Source: Clostridia bacterium (GTDB lineage: Bacteria > Bacillota > Clostridia > Oscillospirales > CAG-272). Taken from it: a DNA stretch of 45,389 nt. The stretch lies in contig JAFTKK010000013.1 of NCBI GenBank assembly GCA_017453325.1, positions 1 to 45,389 of the forward strand. The letters are read 5' to 3'. The notes beneath the pieces are model-generated. The model was not told the origin of the DNA. It ran no database searches and saw only the letters and a program-made list of their open reading frames with translations. Each line of letters starts with the position of its first letter. Positions within the stretch are counted from its first letter, which is position 1. Positions 1 through 7,518 of this stretch are shown in pieces. The translations under genes were made by a program, and so were the position numbers.

Positions 1-310
1 GGATATGGAAAGCTTAGATATGCTGCCCCTGAACAGCTACAAGCTGCCCGACAGCTTTAAGTTTGTGAAGGAGGAGATGCTCTGCAAGATCATTTCCTAC
101 AAGGGCAACGTATTTGGCGTTGAGCCCCCCACATTCGTTGAGCTGGCCGTTGCCAAGACCGACCCCGGCTTTGCAGGCAACACCGCCACCAACACCCTCA
201 AGCCCGCAACCCTTGAGACCGGCGCTGAGATCAAGGTGCCCCTGTTTATCAACGAGGGTGACGTACTGAAGATCGATACCCGTACGGGCGAATATCTCTC
301 CCGCGCATAA
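1..310 (+). CDS. efp: Elongation factor P, C-terminal part (gene cut by window start)
   Basis: Translation elongation factor P relieves ribosome stalling at consecutive prolines by binding next to the peptidyl-tRNA. Only the last ~102 codons are present; the frame is open to the first base, so the gene starts upstream of the window. The visible part covers the two C-terminal OB-fold domains, with the family hallmarks FVELAVAKTDPG, KPATLETGAEIKVPLFINEG and the final IDTRTGEYLSR, which is the standard EF-P signature near the C-terminus. The N-terminal KOW-like domain and the modified lysine/arginine loop are not in view. It is followed after 17 bases by the CD1247-type gene, an arrangement I associate with Clostridia, and both probably end at the terminator near 749-794. 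Confidence 0.95.
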   Translation, partial: DMESLDMLPLNSYKLPDSFKFVKEEMLCKIISYKGNVFGVEPPTFVELAVAKTDPGFAGNTATNTLKPATLETGAEIKVPLFINEGDVLKIDTRTGEYLSRA

Positions 311-327
311 GAAAAAGGAGGAGCACG

Positions 328-735
328 ATGAACTTGACCGAAAAGGCTGCATATCTGAAGGGTCTTGCCGACGGCCTGGAGCTGGACGGCACCACCAAGG
401 AGGGCAAGCTGATCGCTGCCCTGATTGACATGGTTGACGCTCTTGCCGCAAAGGTAGAGGAGCTTGACTGTGACGTTGAGGAGCTGAACGACTACTGCGA
501 GGAGCTTGACGAGGACCTGCACGACGTTGAGGAAGTGTTGCTTGACGACTACGACGACGAGTGCGACGGCGACTGCGACGAGTGCGAATTTGCCGACGAC
601 TGCGAGCTTTGCGAGGACACCTACGAGGTAGAATGCCCCGCTTGCGGTGAGAAGGTTTGCTTTGACGAGAGCGTGGATCCCACCGAGCTGGCATGCCCCG
701 CTTGCGGCGAAAAGCTGCTGGAAGGCGAAGAATAA
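328..735 (+). CDS. CD1247-type acidic protein with C-terminal zinc ribbon
   Basis: A 135-residue protein resembling the 'CD1247 N-terminal domain' proteins that sit next to efp in Clostridia; no biochemical role is known to me. Residues 1-45 are a short helical domain (KAAYLKGLADGLEL). Residues ~46-90 form an extremely acidic, coiled-coil-like stretch rich in Glu and Asp. The C-terminus carries many cysteines: CDGDCDEC, CELC, then two CPACGE knuckles about 27 residues apart, which together look like a zinc ribbon. A ribosome site (AAGGAGGAG) precedes the ATG. Co-transcription with efp is inferred from the 17-base gap and the shared terminator. The acidic region suggests binding to a basic partner, perhaps ribosomal, but that is inference only. 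Confidence 0.8.
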   Translation: MNLTEKAAYLKGLADGLELDGTTKEGKLIAALIDMVDALAAKVEELDCDVEELNDYCEELDEDLHDVEEVLLDDYDDECDGDCDECEFADDCELCEDTYEVECPACGEKVCFDESVDPTELACPACGEKLLEGEE

Positions 736-748
736 GACCGATCTTTCA

Positions 749-794
749 CGGATCGGCGGAATGCACGTTAGCATTCTGCCGATCCGTATTTTTT
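749..794 (+). terminator. Rho-independent terminator after efp operon
   Basis: A 16-bp perfect inverted repeat (CGGATCGGCGGAATGC, loop ACGTTA, then its complement) is followed by TATTTTTT. It lies 14 bases after the stop of the zinc-ribbon gene and ends the efp operon. Confidence 0.9.
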
Positions 795-902
795 CGCGAG
801 ATAAATAACCGAAATTATACGTTTTTTATCTTTTTTTGCATTACCTTGAAGCAAACGATGTGATATACTGAAATTGAAAATACATCTCACAAGGAGAACG
901 GC

Positions 903-2708
903 ATGAAAACGAAATTTGGCATCGAAGAAATACACCACAAGGCCGACCTTTGCATCATCGGCGGCGGCCTTTCCGGTACCATTGCGGCACTAACGGCCGC
1001 ACGGCGGGGCGTGAAGGTGGTGCTGGTGCAGGACAGACCCATGTTGGGCGGTAACTGCTCCTCCGAGATCCGCATGTGGGTGCGCGGCGCGAAGGGCAAA
1101 TACGACCGCGAGACCGGCATACTGGCCGAGTTTGAGGAGGAAAACATCTACCGCAACAAGGGGCTGGCTGCCACGCTTTGGGACAGCGTGCTGTTTGGTA
1201 AGGTGAAGGCCGAAAAAAACATCACCCTGCTGCTCAACTGCACCTGCGTGGATGCCACATCGACCGACACGCGCGTGACGGCGATCCGTGCATGGCAGCT
1301 GACGACCTATACTTGGCACACGGTGGAGGCTACCTATTTTGCCGACTGCTCGGGCGACGGCATTTTGGCCTTTCTGACCCCTGCCAAGGCACGCGTGGGA
1401 CGCGAGGACAAGGCCGAGACGGGCGAGGCCATTGCCCGCGAGGTCAGCGACAACTGCACCATGGGCATGAGCCTGCTGCTGCAGGCGCGTGAAACCGACG
1501 CCCCCGTCACCTTTACGCCCCCCGAATGGGCATACGTTTACGAGCACGACGAGGATTTTGCCGTGTTACCCGGTGCTGACGTAAAGCATAGCACCTTCCG
1601 TGACCAACGCATCGGCACCAGCGGCACCAATCTTTGGTGGATCGAGCTGGGCGGCGACCGCGACAGCCTGCGTGATGCGGAGGAAATGCGCGATGAGCTT
1701 TTAAAGATTGCCTTTGGCATCTGGGATCACCTCAAAAACCGCGAGGATCACGGCCTTGACTGCTGGGATCTTGAATGGGTGGGCTTTTTGCCCGGCAAGC
1801 GAGAATCGGTGCGTTATGAGGGCGCACATATGCTGACGCAGCAGGAGGTGGAGGCCGGCGGCGTTTTCGACGACGTTGTGGCCTATGGCGGTTGGCCGAT
1901 GGACGACCACAACCCGAAGGGCTTTTACGCCAACACGGAAAGGGAGACTGCCTCGATCCTGCACCCCGCCCCCTCTCCTTACGGTATTCCCTACCGCGTG
2001 CTTTACTCTAAGAATATGGAAAACCTCTTTTTTGCGGGACGAAACATCAGCGCCACGCACGCTGCCATGAGCTCGACGCGCGTGATGGCCACCTGCTCGC
2101 TGCTCGGGCAAGCAATGGGCAACGCCGCCGCCATTTGCGTGCGCGAGGGGATCTTACCCCGCGATGTGACGACCTCGTTTATCACCGAGCTGCAGCAGAT
2201 GCAGCTTGACGACGGCATCTTTTTGCCCGGCGTGAAGCGCGAGATCCCGCCGCTGACCAAGCGAGCAAGTCTTGATCTTGACGACGCACAAGCAGCCCTG
2301 CTCTTAAACGGCGTGGAGCGTCCGCGCAGCGACGAGGAGCAAAACATGGTGACCCTGCCCGTTGGCGGCAAGCTGACCTTCCGCCTGCCGAACCCCGAAA
2401 AAATAGACACCCTGCGCATCCTGTTTGACCGCGATTATTCCCGCGAGAGCATTACCCCCAACCGCAAGATGCGCGTGTTTGCCCAAAAGCTGCATACGGG
2501 TAAGGATTTTGTGCCCGTAAAGGTGCCCGCCACCTTGGTCAAGCACTTCCGCGTGCTGCTTGACGGCGAGTGTGTATTTGAAAACAGCAACAACTACTAT
2601 TCTTTGGTGAAAATTCCGCTGACAAGAACCGCAAAAACGGTGACGGTGGAGTTTCTTGAGACCTGGGGTGCCGACAACGTGCACCTGTTTGCCTGCGACA
2701 TACGCTAA
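903..2708 (+). CDS. FAD-dependent oxidoreductase, pfam12831-like
   Basis: A 601-residue flavoprotein of the 'FAD_oxidored' family, common in carbohydrate-degradation loci of gut bacteria; its substrate is generally unknown. Residues 15-50 show the dinucleotide fold: CIIGGGLSGTIAAL, then VVLVQDRPMLGGNCSSE. A second FAD contact, DCSGDGIL, is near residue 147, and the C-terminal flavin motif FFAGRNISATHAAMSSTR is near residue 376. Residues ~440-601 look like an added beta-rich domain. The ATG at 903 has AAGGAG 6 bases upstream. The upstream AT-rich region has TATACT at 864-869, but only a poor -35, so the promoter is unclear. It stands alone between a terminator and the oxidative-stress operon. 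No clear terminator follows it. Predicted cytoplasmic: no signal peptide. Confidence 0.85.
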   Translation: MKTKFGIEEIHHKADLCIIGGGLSGTIAALTAARRGVKVVLVQDRPMLGGNCSSEIRMWVRGAKGKYDRETGILAEFEEENIYRNKGLAATLWDSVLFGKVKAEKNITLLLNCTCVDATSTDTRVTAIRAWQLTTYTWHTVEATYFADCSGDGILAFLTPAKARVGREDKAETGEAIAREVSDNCTMGMSLLLQARETDAPVTFTPPEWAYVYEHDEDFAVLPGADVKHSTFRDQRIGTSGTNLWWIELGGDRDSLRDAEEMRDELLKIAFGIWDHLKNREDHGLDCWDLEWVGFLPGKRESVRYEGAHMLTQQEVEAGGVFDDVVAYGGWPMDDHNPKGFYANTERETASILHPAPSPYGIPYRVLYSKNMENLFFAGRNISATHAAMSSTRVMATCSLLGQAMGNAAAICVREGILPRDVTTSFITELQQMQLDDGIFLPGVKREIPPLTKRASLDLDDAQAALLLNGVERPRSDEEQNMVTLPVGGKLTFRLPNPEKIDTLRILFDRDYSRESITPNRKMRVFAQKLHTGKDFVPVKVPATLVKHFRVLLDGECVFENSNNYYSLVKIPLTRTAKTVTVEFLETWGADNVHLFACDIR

Positions 2709-2818
2709 CACAAGAGCGCTGTGTTTGCTGTGAAAGTGTTGCGTTTCTCCAACGTACAATAATCACAGCGGACGGTCAAGGGCCTTTTAAAAAAATTAGA
2801 AAAGTTTTAAAAAAGTGG

Positions 2819-2867
2819 TTGACAGCGGAGAAAAAATCTGCTATACTATTTTTAGAACAATTCTAAA
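2819..2867 (+). promoter_or_regulatory. Promoter with PerR/Fur-type operator
   Basis: TTGACA (2819-2824), a 17-base spacer and TATACT (2842-2847) make a near-consensus promoter. Immediately downstream lies a perfect 7-3-7 inverted repeat, TTTAGAA-CAA-TTCTAAA (2851-2867), directly before the ribosome site of the Fur-family gene. Its size, symmetry and AT-rich arms resemble PerR/Fur boxes, and its position over the transcription start predicts autorepression of the regulator and rubrerythrin. Confidence 0.8.
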
Positions 2868-2879
2868 AGGAGGTGGCGT

Positions 2880-3260
2880 ATGGTACAAAAGCGTGCCGCC
2901 GTTTTGCAGGTGCTGCGGGAATCCGAGGGGCATTTGCAAGCGGACGAGATCTATAGGCGTGTGAAGGCCTACTACCCCAAGATGGTGCTTGCCACCGTTT
3001 ACAACAATCTTCATGCACTCACCGAGGACGGCTACATCAGACACGTAAAAACCGCCTCAGGCGCCGACTTTTACGACAAAACGCCGACGCCGCACGAGCA
3101 CGCGCTCTGCGCCTCCTGCGGCAAGCTGATCGACGCCGATCTTGGCGACTTTGGCGCTATGCTGCGCGAGAGTGCTGACATCCCCATTTTATCGTATGAC
3201 CTTATTTTGCACACCGTTTGCCCCGATTGCAGAGACGGTGAGCCACAAAAAAACATTTGA
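2880..3260 (+). CDS. Fur-family repressor, probably PerR-like
   Basis: A 126-residue metal-dependent repressor. Residues 1-60 form the winged helix (recognition helix around ATVYNNLHAL, 38-47). The dimer domain holds the structural zinc site CASC (77/80) and CPDC (114/117), and a histidine-rich regulatory region (PHEHALC, 71-77). It is slightly shorter at the N-terminus than typical Fur or PerR. It is preceded by AGGAGGT and an inverted-repeat operator within its own promoter, and followed 15 bases later by rubrerythrin; that pairing is typical of peroxide control in anaerobes, so PerR is the favoured call. Fur or Zur specificity cannot be excluded from sequence alone. Operon with the downstream gene is inferred from spacing. 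Confidence 0.85.
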   Translation: MVQKRAAVLQVLRESEGHLQADEIYRRVKAYYPKMVLATVYNNLHALTEDGYIRHVKTASGADFYDKTPTPHEHALCASCGKLIDADLGDFGAMLRESADIPILSYDLILHTVCPDCRDGEPQKNI

Positions 3261-3275
3261 AAAGGAGCTTTTATC

Positions 3276-3815
3276 ATGAGCCAAAACTTGAAGGGTACCA
3301 AAACCGAACAAAATCTGATGACAGCATTTGCAGGCGAGAGCCAGGCACGCAACAAATACACCTACTTTGCAAGCGTAGCCAAAAAAGAGGGCTATGAGCA
3401 GATCAGCGCCATCTTTACCAAGACTGCCGAAAACGAGAAGGAGCACGCAAAAATGTGGTTCAAGCTCCTCGGTGAGCTTGGCAACACCGCTGAGAACCTT
3501 GCGGCAGCCGCAGCAGGCGAAAACTACGAATGGACCGATATGTACGCCACCTTTGCCGATGAGGCTGAGGCAGAGGGCTTTACCGAGATCGCGGCGAAGT
3601 TCCGTGCGGTGGCCAAGATCGAAAAGGCACACGAGGAGCGTTACCGTGCATTGCTCAAGAACGTAGAGATGCAGGCCGTGTTTGCCAAGAGCGAGGAGAC
3701 CATGTGGGAGTGCCGCAACTGCGGACACCTGGTGATGGGCAAGAAAGCCCCCGAGGTTTGCCCCGTTTGCGTGCATCCTCAGAGCTTTTTTGAGGTTCGC
3801 GCCGAGAATTATTAA
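3276..3815 (+). CDS. rbr: Rubrerythrin
   Basis: A 179-residue non-haem di-iron peroxidase that reduces H2O2 in the cytoplasm of anaerobes using electrons from rubredoxin or NADH systems. Residues 1-140 form the ferritin-like four-helix bundle with the glutamate ligands in [10 protein letters not shown] (E21), ENEKEH (52-57), DEAEAEGF and IEKAHEERY. The C-terminal rubredoxin-like domain has CRNCGH and CPVCVHPQ. Length is normal for the family. It is the second gene of the Fur/PerR operon, 15 bases downstream, with an AAAGGAG ribosome site. It would be induced by peroxide if the upstream operator works as proposed. A strong terminator follows. Confidence 0.96.
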   Translation: MSQNLKGTKTEQNLMTAFAGESQARNKYTYFASVAKKEGYEQISAIFTKTAENEKEHAKMWFKLLGELGNTAENLAAAAAGENYEWTDMYATFADEAEAEGFTEIAAKFRAVAKIEKAHEERYRALLKNVEMQAVFAKSEETMWECRNCGHLVMGKKAPEVCPVCVHPQSFFEVRAENY

Positions 3816-3828
3816 TCTGACGCCATTA

Positions 3829-3870
3829 AAAAAAGCGGCGCCACTGCAATTGCAGTGGCGCCGCTTTTTT
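3829..3870 (+). terminator. Terminator after rubrerythrin, usable on both strands
   Basis: A near-perfect palindrome with AAAAAA before and TTTTTT after a stem of GCGGCGCCACTGCAA and its complement. The A/T flanks would serve the plus-strand rubrerythrin operon and also the minus-strand gene ending at 3967. Confidence 0.9.
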
Positions 3871-3966
3871 AGCCGTGGAGAGCGATCGCCGCAGGTGCGT
3901 CAACGTACTCGACGGAGCCGAGGACAGTGCCCCTACAAGGTCGTGTGCAAGCAAGATGCGTAAAAA

Positions 3967-5508
3967 TTATGCTTCTCCCAAAAGTTCCCGTAAACGACCC
4001 GCCACAAAGTCAACATCGGCCCGGGCGGTGCTCTCCTTTTTACACAGGATATTGGCCGCGCGCACGGCGCTGCACAAAAGCTTGCGTTTTTCGCGTGCGC
4101 AATCCCCTGCCAATATGGCTTCTGCCTTTTGTGTGAGCTGCTGCAGCACGCTTTTATTCACCTGCTTTTCGGGCAGATCCGTGACGTTAAGCGTGCAGGT
4201 ATCGACAGCAAGCGGTACACCGAGTAGCGGGATCTGCACATTGCAGGTCGAATTATCCCGATAGGGGGATTCGCCGTTCACGGTGGCGGCATTACAAATC
4301 AGGCGCGGAACGCCGTCCTCCACATAAAGCTGTGAACGCTCAAGATGTGAGTAAACCTTTGTTCCGCTTACCCAAGGCACTTCGTTTTTGAACGCCAGCT
4401 TATGCTCGGAAAGCGCCCAATGCTCACCGTCCTCGCTCTCAAACAGCGCGTAGGAATACACGCCCGTGACACCGCTGAAATTTCCCTTGGTCATATCCTT
4501 GGCAAGGGCGCGATAGCGTCCGTTTTGATACCACACATAGCAATCCTCTACCGAGAAGCCCACCAAAGGATCTCGCATGATGGGCGCATCCGACTGCTTG
4601 AAGGGACCAAGCGGGGTGGGCGCAGGGGCATACCCCGTGGCCTTGAGGCGCTGTCCCTCATAAGTGCCGCTGCCCTTATACACGGCATAGTAAAGATAGC
4701 TGCCGTCTGCCTGCTTGATCTCGATCACCGAGGGGTTTGCCGTAATCGACCACTCCCAATGCTCACGCACGTCAATGACGGGCTGCTCGGACACCGTAAA
4801 GGGGCCTGCGGGATGATCGGCAACGGCGACGCCTATCCTTTGCAGATGAGAGGCGGGTTTATCTCCTTTGGTGGTGGTACCCATAAAATACAGATAATAT
4901 TTACCGTCTCTTTCGCTATGGAGGAGAGTGGGATTGTGAAAAACATTGACCTCTCCCGGCTGCCACACGACGGGCTTTTTGTTCGTGGTATTGGCATAGG
5001 TAGCATCAAGTGCCTTGCCCATGTAAACATAAGGGCCGTTCAGCCTTGTAGAAGCTGCATACCCAAGCTCGGAATACTGATACCAGTCGGTTTTAAATCC
5101 ATCGTGCGTATCCCACGTGGAAAAGATCATATAATAAAGGCCGTCGGTATGCTTGGTAACGGTGGCGCCCCAGACGTTGGCATCCTCCATCACAAAATAA
5201 TTGTCGTCGGGCGTTGCTTGACGGATGCGGGAAAAATCCGCATAATCACGCACTGAGGCCTCGATCTCATATTGCCCGCCGTGAGGGATCGAAAAACGGC
5301 AGCACCACGCGCCATCTTCATCGACTCTTACAATATAGCGCAGATCAAGATCGCCGTTCACGATCACCTCGACGCGCCCGCGCCCCAGACCCGTGGCGGT
5401 GCCTTTGACGGTGACGGTGCCACGCTCTTCCTGTACCGATGTAATTTTTATGGCAGGAGAAGCATTCATTGTCTCATCCTTGCCGCAACGGTTACTGTTT
5501 TGATCCAT
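3967..5508 (-). CDS. Five-bladed beta-propeller glycosidase-like protein (GH43/GH117 clan)
   Basis: A 513-residue protein. An N-terminal beta-sandwich (about residues 15-95) precedes a domain with repeated propeller-type strands: VWGATVTKHTDGLYYMIFS, GYAASTRLNGPYVYMGKA, FHNPTLLH...YYLYFMG, VAVADHPAGPFTV, YYAVYKG, and VEDCYVWYQNGRYRALAKD. These patterns match the GH43/GH117-type superfamily; the acidic catalytic residues cannot be placed with confidence and the substrate is unknown. The last ~90 residues look helical. I chose the ATG at 5508 because GGAGGTG lies 7 bases upstream and a clear promoter covers the codons of the longer frame. There is no signal peptide, suggesting action on imported oligosaccharides. 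Confidence 0.75.
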   Translation of the reverse strand: MDQNSNRCGKDETMNASPAIKITSVQEERGTVTVKGTATGLGRGRVEVIVNGDLDLRYIVRVDEDGAWCCRFSIPHGGQYEIEASVRDYADFSRIRQATPDDNYFVMEDANVWGATVTKHTDGLYYMIFSTWDTHDGFKTDWYQYSELGYAASTRLNGPYVYMGKALDATYANTTNKKPVVWQPGEVNVFHNPTLLHSERDGKYYLYFMGTTTKGDKPASHLQRIGVAVADHPAGPFTVSEQPVIDVREHWEWSITANPSVIEIKQADGSYLYYAVYKGSGTYEGQRLKATGYAPAPTPLGPFKQSDAPIMRDPLVGFSVEDCYVWYQNGRYRALAKDMTKGNFSGVTGVYSYALFESEDGEHWALSEHKLAFKNEVPWVSGTKVYSHLERSQLYVEDGVPRLICNAATVNGESPYRDNSTCNVQIPLLGVPLAVDTCTLNVTDLPEKQVNKSVLQQLTQKAEAILAGDCAREKRKLLCSAVRAANILCKKESTARADVDFVAGRLRELLGEA

Positions 5509-5530
5509 ACTTTTCACCTCCGATAAGCTC

Positions 5531-5559
5531 ATTATACCAGACATTGCCGCATATTGCAA
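5531..5559 (-). promoter_or_regulatory. Promoter of the beta-propeller glycosidase gene
   Basis: Reading the minus strand, TTGCAA (5559-5554), 17 bases, and TATAAT (5536-5531). The start of transcription would fall near 5524, leaving a leader of only ~15-20 bases, which supports the ATG at 5508. Confidence 0.75.
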
Positions 5560-5628
5560 TAAAAATCTATTGCTTACGGGTATGCTTTTTGTAGAGTGGG
5601 GCTGCGGAAATCTATTTTTAGTTATCGC

Positions 5629-5657
5629 TTGTTTTTTGATGCAAACGGTGTTATACT
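5629..5657 (+). promoter_or_regulatory. Promoter of the HAD phosphatase gene
   Basis: TTGTTT (5629-5634), a 17-base spacer and TATACT (5652-5657), 27 bases before the chosen ATG. Confidence 0.65.
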
Positions 5658-5683
5658 AATAAAAAAAGCTTGAGGTGATGACA

Positions 5684-6316
5684 ATGAATACCTATTTATT
5701 TGATTTTGATGGCACGCTGGTTGACTCGATGCCGACCTATGCCGACATGATGATGGGCATTTTGGAAGAGGAAAAGGCCACATACGGGGCAGATATTTTG
5801 AAAATCGTGACCCCACTCGGCTACGCTCTGACTGCCAAATATTTCGTGGAGCATTGCGGTGCTAAGAGCACGGAGGAGGCCCTGGTAGCCACCATGAACG
5901 CGCGTGCGCTCGACGCTTACACAAATCGCATTCCCGCCAAGGCGCACGTGCCCGAGGTGCTGCAAGAGCTTGCACGGCGCGGCTGCTCGCTGAACGTGCT
6001 CACCGCAAGCCCACACACCATGCTGGACCCTTGCCTGAAGCGTCTTGGTTTATTTGATCTGTTTGACAACGTATGGTCCTGTGAGGATTTCGGCACGGGG
6101 AAATCCGACCCAGCCATCTATCACGCAGCGGCAGAAAAGATCGGAAAGCCTGTGGGGGAGATCATATTTCTTGACGACAATCCGGGCGCCTGCAAAACCG
6201 CCAAGAAGGCGGGCATGTGCGTTTATGGCGTATACGACGACTCCTCGCGCGAATACGTGGATGAGATGAAGGCCGCTACCGATCGCTATATTTACAATTT
6301 TAAAGAATTACTGTAA
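5684..6316 (+). CDS. HAD-superfamily hydrolase (phosphatase, subfamily IA-like)
   Basis: A 210-residue cytoplasmic phosphatase of the beta-phosphoglucomutase/phosphoglycolate phosphatase type. Motif I is FDFDGTLVDSMP near the N-terminus, with both Asp residues. A helical cap follows (~15-80), then motif II in LTASPH, the motif III lysine in FGTGKSDPAIY, and motif IV in IFLDDNPGAC. The start at 5684 is preferred over the GTG and ATG codons at 5675 and 5678 because those overlap the ribosome site GAGGTG. The substrate is not predictable. It is transcribed alone, convergent with the BadF-type kinase, sharing a bidirectional terminator. Confidence 0.88.
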   Translation: MNTYLFDFDGTLVDSMPTYADMMMGILEEEKATYGADILKIVTPLGYALTAKYFVEHCGAKSTEEALVATMNARALDAYTNRIPAKAHVPEVLQELARRGCSLNVLTASPHTMLDPCLKRLGLFDLFDNVWSCEDFGTGKSDPAIYHAAAEKIGKPVGEIIFLDDNPGACKTAKKAGMCVYGVYDDSSREYVDEMKAATDRYIYNFKELL

Positions 6317-6325
6317 CACAACTCT

Positions 6326-6362
6326 AAAACGGGTGGAGAAACACAGTTTCTCCACCCGTTTT
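6326..6362. terminator. Bidirectional terminator between convergent genes
   Basis: A 16-bp perfect stem, AAAACGGGTGGAGAAA, a 5-base loop and the complement ending TTTT. It separates the HAD gene (plus) from the kinase gene (minus). Confidence 0.88.
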
Positions 6363-6366
6363 GGGG

Positions 6367-7302
6367 TTATTTTTGATAATCCGCCAAAAATGCTGTACGG
6401 AAGCACTCGTTTGGCATGATTCCCGCATCGTGCAAGGCCTCCACGGCACAGCCGAAGATGGGCGGCACATCGGAAAAGATGAAGGTGACATCGGGCGGCG
6501 AGAGCGCGCGCACGGCCTCGGCATACTCGGGGAAATGTGTGAAGATGCCGCCGTTCAGCACCAAGCGAAAGGCACCGCCGAGCTCCCTGTAAGCCGACCA
6601 CACAACATTGGCAAGGTCAGCGGCGCAGGTATTGAAAATATCGCGTGCCACCAGATCACCCGCGCGGCGCGCCAAAAAGACGTTTGGCGCAAAGGAAGCG
6701 ACGAACGGGCGCCCCTTCTGATAGATCTCGACGAGATTGCACCACATTTCGGTGCCCGCCTGCTGATCGAGCAGGTCGGTCAGCAGCGTTTTTTGCGCGC
6801 TGCCGTCATGCGCGCGCAGGGCGGCCTGAATGGCATAGCGCCCCAACGTGAAGCCGCTGCCGCAGCTATCAATGAGATGGCCGCCACCGCCGAGGTGCGT
6901 CTGATACCCGCCGCGGCGGATATAAAGCGCGGAGCCCGTGCCGCAAATCAGAGACGCGCCGTCACAATGGCCGAGCATACCCGAAATCAGGCAGTAGCCG
7001 TCTCCTTCAATACGCATATGGCGAAAATGAAAATGCTTTTTAAAAAATGCATCAAACTCCTCGGTGTAATACTGCACCGAGGCAATAGCGGCATAAAGCC
7101 CCTCAACCTCGACGCCGGGGGCGCTTGCCAAGAGCTTTTCAAGCGTACCCTTACAGTTGGAAAGGGTGCGCTCGACACCGTTTTCAAAGGGCGTGCCCGC
7201 AGGATCGACCACGCGCGAGACGATCTCGCCGTCCGTGGCAAACAAAATGGCCTCGGCCTTGGTGCCGCCGACATCCATGACGGCAAAATAACGTTTTTTC
7301 AT
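6367..7302 (-). CDS. BadF/BadG-type ATPase, N-acetylglucosamine-kinase-like
   Basis: A 311-residue protein of the ASKHA fold (BadF/BadG/BcrA/BcrD and NAGK group). Residues 7-20 hold the phosphate-1 motif MDVGGTKAEAIL; ICGTGSALYIRRG is the second nucleotide loop; GGGGHLIDSCGSGFTLGR corresponds to the conserved glycine-rich motif, and LVLNGGIFTHFPEYAEAV to the adenosine motif. The size fits amino-sugar kinases rather than the iron-sulfur activators of dehydratases, as no CxxC cluster pair is present. A kinase acting on an amino sugar during glycan breakdown or wall recycling is likely, but substrate specificity is inferred. The ribosome site is GAGGAAAG. Confidence 0.82.
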   Translation of the reverse strand: MKKRYFAVMDVGGTKAEAILFATDGEIVSRVVDPAGTPFENGVERTLSNCKGTLEKLLASAPGVEVEGLYAAIASVQYYTEEFDAFFKKHFHFRHMRIEGDGYCLISGMLGHCDGASLICGTGSALYIRRGGYQTHLGGGGHLIDSCGSGFTLGRYAIQAALRAHDGSAQKTLLTDLLDQQAGTEMWCNLVEIYQKGRPFVASFAPNVFLARRAGDLVARDIFNTCAADLANVVWSAYRELGGAFRLVLNGGIFTHFPEYAEAVRALSPPDVTFIFSDVPPIFGCAVEALHDAGIMPNECFRTAFLADYQK

Positions 7303-7518
7303 TTGCTTTCCTCTTCCCTTTTGCCAAAAACGGCCCCAAACGGGGTGATTTTCGGTTGGTTACTGCGCGAGATCGCGTTTGACACTCTTACTGCGAGCAG
7401 CCGCCTTTCTTACATTCAGTATAACATTTCACCATATAAAAAGCAAGGTGCGCGGCAAAAAAACTGCAGGCGCGAGAAAGAACAGGCCATCTGCTGCGGC
7501 TTTTTTGGTGGGCGGCCT
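7303..7518 (-). other. Intergenic region with kinase promoter and leader
   Basis: About 216 bases without a gene. It holds the minus-strand promoter at 7418-7446 and a ~110-base leader for the BadF-type gene. Within the leader, CCCCGTTTGGGG followed by CCGTTTTT (minus strand, about 7343-7324) forms a short, weak terminator-like hairpin. Nothing else is recognised. Confidence 0.5.
7418..7446 (-). promoter_or_regulatory. Promoter of the BadF-type kinase gene
   Basis: Minus strand: TTGCTT (7446-7441), 17 bases, TATACT (7423-7418). The start would be near 7411. Confidence 0.65.

Noticed and set aside
5509-5559. Upstream start for the beta-propeller glycosidase gene
   Set aside because: These codons coincide with the TTGCAA-N17-TATAAT promoter and the GGAGGTG site used by the ATG at 5508.
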